Positions 55,612-64,000 of a stretch of DNA of 64,000 nt are shown here, in pieces (the stretch's first letter is position 1; each line of letters opens with the position of its first letter). Under the pieces are notes generated by a model, which was not told the DNA's origin, did no database searches, and was given only the letters and a program-made list of their open reading frames with translations. This DNA is from Anaeramoeba flamelloides (lineage: Eukaryota > Metamonada > Anaeramoebidae): the NCBI GenBank assembly GCA_027625915.1, contig JANTQA010000072.1, forward strand, positions 496,001 to 560,000, written 5' to 3'. Both the position numbers and the translations under genes were made by a program.

Positions 55612-58600
55612 ATGACAAACAAACAGGAAAAAACCACCCTTATCAAACCAGATCCCAAAAGATTTGCAAGTCACACCCCAACAAAAAAAATTTTGCGTAA
55701 AATCCAAACACCAAAAAGCCCACGATCAACGAATTATTCGAAAAGGTTTTATGATTTCCAACAAATCTATTCTCAAATTGGAACCATAAATCCACATAAC
55801 AAAGAAGATGCTTTTAATACTTGCTTTGTAGAAGGAAAAAAAATAGGCACTGGATCGTTTTCTGTTGTAACAAGAAAAAGATTTGAAAAAAATAACAAAT
55901 ATTATGCCTTGAAGAGATCGCACCAGTACACAAAGAGCACAGATAGGAAAAGGTTTGTTGAAGAAGTTTTTAAAAATGTAGAGCTCTTTACAAACTCCTC
56001 AAAATCCTTAGGTTCAAGATATGTGGTCAGAACGAAAGGTGCCTTTGAAGAATTTGGTTCATTGTGTATAGTTGCACAGTATTGCGAAGGTGGATCCCTT
56101 GAACAGTGTTTAAATAGAACGCTTGAAAAACAACAAATTTTGCCTGAAAAACAAATTTGGGAAATATTAACAGATTCTCTCTTGGTAAGTTTTTTTTTTT
56201 TTTTTTTCTTCCTTTTTCTATTTCCTTCAACCTTCTATACCCCCACCTTCTTCCTTTCAGCTTAATTTCAAAAAACATGGTAAAAATCTATGATTATATG
56301 TTTCATAATACAATGGTCAAATAATCTTTTTTCAGATCCAAAAATGTGTTTTTAAAATAAAACCCCTCTTTTTTTTTTCTTCTTCTTATTCCAATGCAAC
56401 AACTAATTTAGTATCGAATAATATGTCTAAGTTCAATCAAATTTTGAAAGTACTCATCTGATCTAATGAGAATTTAAGGTTTATAATCCCTGAAACTGGA
56501 AAAAAGATTATCTTGTATTGGGTTATGAATTGAGTTTATTATTAAGATGTTAATTGCTGTTTTGATGAATGATTTGAATTTTTTTAAAAATTTTCTTTAT
56601 GTTGAGATAAATTCTTCACTTTGAAAATTTTTTTTTATTTAATAATTGAACTTTAAGAAACCAATACCATATTTACTTATTTGTTATTTTCGGCCACTTT
56701 ACGCACTTAATGTTTTAGGTCTTCGAGAAAAAAGAAACAAGCCTTTTTATTTGCAAAACGTGTTTTACCAAGTATGGATGGTTCTTTTAGTAGTAGTACT
56801 TTTTATGATCAGTTTTTTTTTAAATCCAACATAACTACAGTTGAAAAGTACTTTAAAAAATTTAAGGTTGAATATTTATGATCTTTTTAAGGAACTCCGA
56901 ACCATAAAAAAAAACTTCTTTAAAATTTAATAACATATATTAATTTATTTTGTCGACCCCAGGAATTGAAAAACAAATGTAAAACTCCGATTACACCAAT
57001 ACCTGGCTTAGTTTAAATGCTAATTTACAAAACTAATAATTGTTTTTAAAAAGTTACTTCAGTATCTTGAAATAGAAAAATGAAGTAAAAATTTGATTAC
57101 TATAAAGCCAAATCCTGGCTTACTTTAAATGCTTTTTTCAAAAATGCATTCTTGTGATAAAAAGTTTGATCCATTTTCCCTCATTTTTGAAAAAGTTCAA
57201 AATCCGACATATTTCTAAATTACTGCAAAAAAAATACGCTCTTTTAAGAAGCAAAGAATCTTATTTCCTGTAAAGGAATTCTACAAAAATATACTTTTAA
57301 AATAAAACCACAATGTTTTAAAATAAATCAATATTGAAAATCTACTTTTTTTCGAAAAAATTACAATAATTATTTTTAAACTTGTAAAAAAAAATATTTT
57401 TTTTGTCAAACTCAGATTTTGAATCAATATTTTCTTTTTATTAAACAAAAAAAATTCGTAAAAATCTACCAAACTATAAAATTAAAATTTTCTCCCGAAA
57501 TAATTTTTTAAAACCAGGAAAAAATAAAATAAAACCTCAAAAATATACTTTGGAATTTAATATTCTTAATTAATAATTAATGAACCCACTCTTAATTATT
57601 TTAGCAAGCCATTAACAACCCAAATATAAAATTTATCAGAAGACTTTACAATTATTTCTCAATTTTTTTAAAGATTTTCAAACAAATAAAACAATTCAAA
57701 TTAATAATTCTAATAAAAAAAAATAATAGATATTATCAAATAACTGGCATTAATACTAATCAGTCAACTGTATACACCCTTAATATTTTAAAAAAAATAA
57801 TATTGTTAAACATTTTAAATTCCAAGAAATTAAAATAAATTATTAGAAAATAAAATAAATGATCAATTTTTTCTGAACTTATCCCCAAGGATCAAATATT
57901 TGATTTATTTTTATTGCATTTTTAAAATAAGATTAAATCTTTAATGTTATTTAAATGTTAAAATCATGTGTATATCACTAAAAGCGAGATTTCCGAAAAA
58001 TCAAAATATTTCTCAAATGTTTCCTTTTCTGTTTCTTTTTCAAATCTAAAAATTCCTAATTAAAAAAATGAGATCTTTTTCCTAAAAATGAAATCATGTA
58101 AAAAATGAATTCTTTTAAAAACGGCGATCAATTTCTCTAAAATCAATAAAAGAGTTTGTATATCAAGTTTAATTGAAACCCCCTTTCTCAAATAAGTATT
58201 CTATTACCTTTAAGAAAAACAAATAAACAAGAGTTACTAACACCTTAACAAAAAATTCAAAAGGGTTTACACACATTTTAAAAAGGTGAATAACATAATT
58301 TTTCTCAAAGTTTTATTCAAATGACTTAAAAGAGTGAACCAAACACTTTAAACAACACCCTTCAAAAAATTGATACATAATTTTTTTGTTTATTTTATCC
58401 AATTCAATTTTTTTTCAAATTAATCTAAATGATCACAAAACATTTTTTTTTTTAATTATTTATAATCAAGTACTTCTTTTTGAGGACACACTTGAATATA
58501 AAATACAAAATAAAAATCATTCAATATATTTCATTTTCATCTTTTTTGAATAAATTTCCATTTTTTATTTCCTTTTATTCCAATATATATATATATATAT

Positions 58601-60071
58601 ATTATATCATTATTTCTGAAATAAAATTAAATCATAAAAGGCCTTAGAATTCATACATTCAAATGGATTTGTACATATGGATATAAAACCAGAAAACATT
58701 TTAATCCATAAAAATAAATATAAACTTTGCGATTTTGGTAATATGATCAAAGAAGGAGAAGAATTCGAAGATGGCGACAGCAGGTATCTTGCACCTAACA
58801 CATTGGGCGAGGTATTTATATACACACCCGCAAAAAAAACTTATGACATTTATAGCTTAGGCGCAACTATTTATCAACTATCTGTTGGTGATACTGAATT
58901 ACCCACTGGGGGCGAATTTTGGGAGCAATTGCGGTCAATTACCAAAGAAACAAAATTACCCTATAAATGTAAAAGATCAAAAGAATTAAAATCCATAATT
59001 ATCAAAATGATGCTTGTTGATGAAAACGAACGAGCTTCCCTTGAAGATCTTTTTAACCATGAACATATTGTTGATTTATTAAAAAGAAAGTTTGGGAATT
59101 ATTGGGATAAAAGATTTTCTCTTCCAAATATAAGAAAGATAAGCAATACTAAGGAAGCGTCACATAACGATGGCACAACAAACACTTTCAAAAATAATCT
59201 TTTTTCAAAAGTGAAAACAGCAATTGATTCCGTTTATTCAAAGATAAAATATAATAAATCTATAAACGATGTGAAAAAAATCAACAGAAATGAAAATATC
59301 ATTTTTGAAGAAAACATTTTAAATTTAAATTCAAACCTTGAAAATGTCAACAATAACATTTTTAATGAATTTAATAATCATACTAATAATAATTTGGAAT
59401 ATTCTGATTTTAATTTTTTTGAAAAGCAACTTAATGGAAATTCTATTGAAATTATTGAAAACAGTTTAAAAAATTTAAATACCAAACAATCAAAAAATAA
59501 AAATAAAAAATTAGAAAAAAAAAGAAAAAATACTAAAAAGAACAAGAACAAGAACAAGATTATAGGCAAGAATATAAATAACAACAAGAACAAAAACAAA
59601 GGTATTGGCAAGAACAAGAAAAAGGAAAAGAAAGGGAAAAAGAAAAAGAAATTAAATAAAAAAAGAAAAAAAAAAAAAAAAATAACATTATTAGAAGAAG
59701 AATTTCAACGATTTTCTCGAATCAGAACCCATTCAAAAACTCATATATTGATGAACGATGACGAATTTGAAAATTTATTAACTAATAATAATAATATTAG
59801 AAATACAAACAAAAATATAGAAAAAGAAAATATTTTAAATTATAACAGTTGCTGTGACAATACAGATTATAATAAGACGAATAAATTTGCTTTAATTAAT
59901 TCCAAAAATCCCAAAACCCTACTTAATTGTCTTTCATCACCAGCCCCTAAAAGAAGAAGACGACTAGATAAAACAATCAAATGCTCTAGAATATTATTTG
60001 ATACCTTTGAAAATATAAATACCAATTCAATTGGTTCTCCAAATTTTGCTTTTGATCTTGAATTAGATTAA
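55612..60071 (+). CDS. Wee1/Myt1-family protein kinase; two exons
   Basis: Wee1/Myt1 kinases restrain mitosis by phosphorylating Cdk1. Exons 55612-56184 and 58641-60071, phase 0, give 667 residues; the intron is 2.46 kb (GTAAGT...AAAAG). The glycine loop GTGSFSVV starts at residue 79, the ATP Lys is K101 (YYALKRS), and QYCEGGSLEQCL marks the hinge. The catalytic loop is HMDIKPEN (203-210), with HMDIKP diagnostic of this family. DFGN is at 222-225, and GDSRYLAP then Asn-244 replaces the usual APE Glu. ELPTGGEFWEQLR matches the Myt1 signature. The ORF's first Met at 58677 is internal. N-terminal residues 1-60 are basic with TP/SP sites. The C-terminal ~320 residues are Asn/Lys-rich, ending with SRILFDTFENINTNS. 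I see no membrane anchor of the animal Myt1 kind, so Wee1 versus Myt1 is unsettled. Confidence 0.88.
57640..58080. repeat. Diverged dispersed repeat, copy 2 (kinase intron)
   Basis: Partner of 16985-17305. It lies in the kinase intron 560 bp before exon 2. Confidence 0.5.
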
Positions 60072-60419
60072 ATTGAATAGCCGTTTGATGTAAATAAAAA
60101 TAACAAAATATAAAAAATTAAAATCAACTTTTATTTTTATTTTTTATTATTAATATTACCCCTACTTTGTTTTTTTTTTATTTATTTATTTTGGATATAT
60201 AAATATACATTGGATTGCAATTGAATAAATGAATATTAGGTTTTTTTATTTTTTTTTTTATTTTTTTTATTAATTTTGTATTTTTTTTCTTCTCAATATA
60301 AATTTTTTTTTTTTTTTTTGGTCTTTGTTTCATTTTATTTTATTTTTTATTTTTAATTGGTATAAATACTTATTTTTTTTTTTTTTTTTTCAGAGGAATA
60401 TAGTTTTTAATGATTTTAT

Positions 60420-60530
60420 TATTATTGAGAGAAAGAAGTAATTAATAAAATTTATATCAAAGTAAAAAATGAAGAAGAAAAATAATTAAAATATTTTTTT
60501 AAAAAAAATAATAATATCATTTGTATGACA
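60420..60530. repeat. 3'-flank repeat, copy 2
   Basis: Partner of 29090-29205 on the same strand, ~350 bp after the kinase stop codon. Confidence 0.55.
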
Positions 60531-60639
60531 AAATTAAAAAAGTATTTTACTGTACTCAGTTTTTATTTTTAATTGGAGAAATGAATTGAAGTAATAAAAA
60601 CATCTTTTGAATGATAAAATTAAAAAAAAAAAATAAACT

Positions 60640-60965
60640 TTTAATATTTTTTCAAGAATATAAAAGAATAAGTATAATCAAATATTTTACGCAGTCCCCT
60701 TGAACACCCAAAATCTATGACACTTTCATTAGGTTTATGATACTCTACCACAATTTAATAAGTTTTTTCGAGTTTTTATCAGAGGGGGGTGAAGAGATAA
60801 TCAAAAAGATTATCAATGCAAAATAAAACAATATAACAAATCCTGTGAATAATAATATGTCTTATATACCTGAAATGTATTTTTTAATTCAAAAGAATGT
60901 GGAAAAATCATTTATTTTACTCAATTCTAAGATATATAAAAACCCTAGAAACTGCCACTAAACGC
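60640..60965. repeat. Degraded hairpin-family modules
   Basis: Fragments such as TCAAGAATATAAAAGAATA, ATTCAAAAGAATGTGGAAAA, ATTTTACTCAATTCT and AAAAACCCTAGAAACTGCC resemble hairpin-array modules and spacers but no longer pair well. Confidence 0.5.
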
Positions 60966-60986
60966 AGTTATACGTATTAACCGAGT

Positions 60987-60988
60987 AT

Positions 60989-61042
<54 letters not shown>
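60987..61042. repeat. (AC)n(AT)n microsatellite
   Basis: About 13 AC repeats followed directly by about 15 AT repeats. Confidence 0.9.
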
Positions 61043-61044
<2 letters not shown>

Positions 61045-62059
61045 CATTTTATTTATTTTTTATTTTGTATTTTTTTTTTAGTATTAGTTATTCTCTATTG
61101 CATAAAGTTATCGAACCATTGGATCTTTCCGGGAACATTCTCGAAAATAACAATACATTTGATAATTTTGGGCAATAATATTTAACAATTTCTGTATATT
61201 TTTACTTAGAATGGTTTTTATAGCAAGTTTTTTATCTAAAATTTTGATATTTTTTTTTCCTATTGGATAAGAATAAATTTCAATATTTCGAAATATGAAA
61301 AAAATTGTTATATTTTTTAATAATAAAAAGTAAATTACAAACAATTTTACCAAATTAGACTTTTTCTAAAGATCCCGTTTTCATTTTTTAGGACATATAA
61401 ATATGTATTTAATATATTGTTAAAAGTAATATTTTTAAAAAATAAAGAGAGATACTTCTCGATTTTTAATAATTTTCTATCAATTTAAGGAATATTATGA
61501 AATTTTTGAATTCAATTTATATTTTACCAATTTTTTTATATTAAAAACAAAAATATTAAAGCAAATTTACTACTAAAAACAAAAAAATAGATTTTAATTG
61601 TTTTTATGAGAAAAATTACATACAATTGAATTTTTTTGAAAAAAAATGAATTTTTTGTTGTAAAATATCATCTGTAAAAGTTTAAATACAATGGGACTGT
61701 CTTATTTTTTTAAGAACCTTTCGCCATTTCACTTGAAGTCTTTGTGTATATCTATATTTATATATACTATTTATTATTATTTAGTAGTTAATAATGTACA
61801 TAGCACCTTAAACAAGAATTGCAATAGTGAAGAAAACAGAGATTATTGGGATATTGGAAATTAATTTGTGAAACTATTATAAAATCGCAAACTAATATAA
61901 CTTTAGTAAAGATAACCATACAATATTTTTACAACATAGTATCCCTATAGCCGTTTTGAAAAAAAAAAAAATCGAACTGTTGTAAAAGTGGGGTCCTGTT
62001 TTTTTTAAAATATTTTTACAATTATTCTTAGGCGATTCTGGATTAAAATATGATACATT

Positions 62060-62247
62060 TGGTTTCACTTTTAAGGTACAAACTTCATCGAAATTTAAGG
62101 CACAATATTAATTTCAAATTAAGGCACAAAATTCAGATTCTAGTAAAATAAATTGTAAAAAAAAAATTACAAATTTTGTACCTTAATTTGAGATTTTTAT
62201 TGTGTCTTAAATTTCGTTGAAAGTTTGTGCCTTAAAAGTGGAAATGG
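62060..62247. mobile_element. Palindromic MITE, copy 3 (best preserved)
   Basis: GTTTCACTTTTAAGGTACAA at the left pairs with TTTGTGCCTTAAAAGTGGAA at the right. The arms extend through CGAAATTTAAGGCACAA / TTGTGTCTTAAATTTCG, so most of the 188 bp can fold back. A short AT-rich loop containing TAGTAAAATAAATTGTAAAA lies at the centre. Confidence 0.82.
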
Positions 62248-62340
62248 CTGTATTTATTTGATAAAAAACCCACGGTTGTCTTAAAAAAGTTATATATTTC
62301 ATTGAGAAAATCTAAAAAAATTATTAAATTTACATAAAAC

Positions 62341-62533
62341 CAGTTTCACTTTTAAGGTCAAAACTTTCACCGATAGTTAGTGCACAAAAAAAAAATGTCA
62401 AATTAATACACAAAATTCAAATCACAGTAAAAAATTTGTGTAACTAAAAACCCAAACAATTTTCTTTGATTTGGGTTTTTATTTTTTTCTTAAATTTTGT
62501 TTGAATTTTACCTATCTAAAGTGTAACTAACTG
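62341..62533. mobile_element. Palindromic MITE, copy 4 (diverged)
   Basis: Begins CAGTTTCACTTTTAAGGTCA and ends AAGTGTAACTAACTG, with decayed internal arms. It lies ~95 bp from copy 3 in the same orientation. Confidence 0.65.
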
Positions 62534-63624
62534 TAATAACTTTAACTTTGCTATAATATTTTTAAAGTTATTTTCGATAGAATTTTTAAGATTTTTTTTC
62601 TTGTATGATTTTTTTTTTTATTGAATAAAGCTCAAAAAATGTATATCTCAAGTATTAGGATTTTTAAGAATCTAAACTATTTTTCATAAATTTTGACTCA
62701 CTTTATAATGTTAATGGGGGTTGTTTTGAGGGTTTATTCCAGTATTCTTTAACACAAAATATTTTCAGATTTTTGGATCAGAATCATTTTTTCTAATTTT
62801 GCAAATTTTAGTTTTGCTTTTTCAAATTTTTGTTTTTCTTTTTCTTTTTTTTTTTAAAAATTTTTCTTTTTTTTTCTTTTTTTTTTTTTTTTTTCAAAAG
62901 ATCATGTGGAAAAAAAAAGAGATCTTCGAAAAGACAAATAATCATTAAGAAAATTGAGAATGTAATGTCTTTGAAAATGTATTTAATTATTCATAAAAAA
63001 TATTGTTGTTCAACTTTTTTTCAGTGAAAGTTCAGTAATAAAAAATGGGTAATGCTCATTTCAAAAATTGTGACTCACTTTTTTTTAGTTTTTGGTTTTA
63101 TTTTTTTTAATTTTTAATATATCAGGCTTTTATATATTTAGAATGACTTAAAAGTGAATTACAAATCATATTTAGTTATTAATTGTTATTGAATACTAAA
63201 GGATAAATTTTTTTTTCAATTTATTATTTCGGGTGAGTCACAATTTTTGCAAAAGAGTTTAGTTTGGTTCTTTGGGTCAAATTATTAATTGTTAGAAAAA
63301 AAAATAACTAAAGTGATTACTTTATCCTGTCAACCTTAAAAATTGAATCAATTGCTTTTCTTTGTTACCATACAATGTATAAATTTTAATATTTTTTTTC
63401 ATCTTGAAATAATAACAATCTCTTTTATAATAAAAATAAACATTCGATTCTTTTTACAAAGAAAATGATAGAAAAAAAATCATTTTAAAAGAATTTAGAT
63501 AGAAGAATTAAAAGAAAAAGGAAAATTTATAAAAAAAATATTCATTGTTTTTACAAGGCCAATATATGTAATTTTTTAATTTAACAAACTCAACACTAAC
63601 CTTCTATCAAATATCAAAAAAAAA

Positions 63625-63745
63625 AATTTCTGATCTAAAAAAACAGATTACATAATTGTAAAATAGGAAATAAAACCAAAATAAAAAGGAGAAATAATAA
63701 AATAGTTTCTAAAATCAAAATTATTTCCAAATTAATGTAAAGTTT
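63625..63745. repeat. Short dispersed repeat, copy 2
   Basis: Partner of 10870-11000 on the same strand. Confidence 0.55.
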
Positions 63746-63944
63746 ATTAAAGTTATTCTTTCAACTGTTAAAACTGTTTACAAATTGTTGGAATTTAGTT
63801 TCGTTTTCCAAGGTATTTCTTTTGTGATTGTCAACTCTAATCTGAAGTTTATTATTTCTCTTATTTCTAAACAATCGTATGTTGGTTGGTTCTTAATAAA
63901 ATAAATTTTTCATTTTTCACTTGTCCTCTTTGAGTGAAATGGGG

Positions 63945-63956
63945 TATATATATATA

Positions 63957-63992
<36 letters not shown>
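63945..63992. repeat. (AT)n microsatellite
   Basis: AT dinucleotide run of about 48 bp with one TTT interruption, close to the window edge. Confidence 0.9.
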
Positions 63993-63995
<3 letters not shown>

Positions 63996-64000
63996 AATTT

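Larger units (their letters stand above)
60072..64000. other. 3' flank of the kinase gene, repeats and microsatellites
   Basis: No identified gene. It contains the 3'-flank repeat (60420-60530), a degraded hairpin region (60640-60965), an AC/AT microsatellite, two palindromic MITEs, a short dispersed repeat and a terminal AT microsatellite. A minus-strand frame at 61353-61108 ends in a coding-like peptide (YQMYCYFRECSRKDPMVR) but is otherwise AT-driven and unrecognised. Confidence 0.5.

Overview
This window is a very AT-rich nuclear DNA segment from a unicellular eukaryote. Genes are interrupted by GT-AG introns of about 0.1 to 5.4 kb. Introns and gaps are packed with decayed repeats. The proteins carry Lys/Asn/Glu-rich and homopolymeric Asn, Ser, Gly and Asp tracts. 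The genetic code appears standard: open frames of up to ~700 codons occur despite the base composition, and several end in TAA or TAG right after a conserved C-terminus. An Anaeramoeba-like or other amoeboid protist would fit, but nothing here fixes the taxon. No rRNA, tRNA, CRISPR array or viral element was recognised.

Six host genes can be named from their protein motifs. (1) An XPNPEP3/ICP55-type M24 aminopeptidase at 2084-3332 (+), with its 5' exon(s) not found. (2) RMC1, a regulator of the MON1-CCZ1 Rab7 exchange factor, at 15486-7258 (-), in four exons. (3) A three-repeat MYB gene at 20351-28687 (+), which looks broken. (4) A VPS9-domain Rab5-type exchange factor at 34782-32692 (-). (5) A DENN-domain plus PH-domain protein at 48819-40587 (-), in four exons with one frame disruption. 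(6) A Wee1/Myt1-family kinase at 55612-60071 (+), in two exons. Most exons of genes 2, 3 and 5 were found by extending frames past the first Met and matching splice phases. Three of the six genes (RMC1, VPS9, DENN) are regulators of endolysosomal Rab GTPases and share the minus strand. The MYB and Myt1-like genes are both of cell-cycle type.

The rest is mobile and repetitive DNA. There is one fairly fresh 5'-truncated LINE with a 15-bp target duplication (5755-6956), a second LINE 3' end, and two old LINE fragments. There is also a TTAA-flanked inverted-repeat element, a 1.2-kb element whose ends carry arrays of ATCGCGAT-like motifs, and several families of short inverted-repeat elements. The most unusual material is a family of tandem hairpin (foldback) arrays. 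Together with a LINE fragment and a ~140-bp-monomer repeat, these form a composite block present in the same order inside introns of two different genes (RMC1 and the DENN gene). The MYB intron holds a ~310-bp near-perfect palindrome of the same family.

Layout: 0-2 kb repeats; 2.1-3.3 XPNPEP3-like; 5.7-7.0 LINE; 7.3-15.5 RMC1 with a 5.4-kb repeat-filled intron; 15.9-16.3 inverted-repeat element beside the RMC1 start; 20.3-28.7 MYB; 32.7-34.8 VPS9; 35.5-37.7 repeats; 40.6-48.8 DENN/PH; 48.8-55.6 mostly empty with weak exon-like segments; 55.6-60.1 Myt1-like kinase; 60.1-64.0 repeats and microsatellites.
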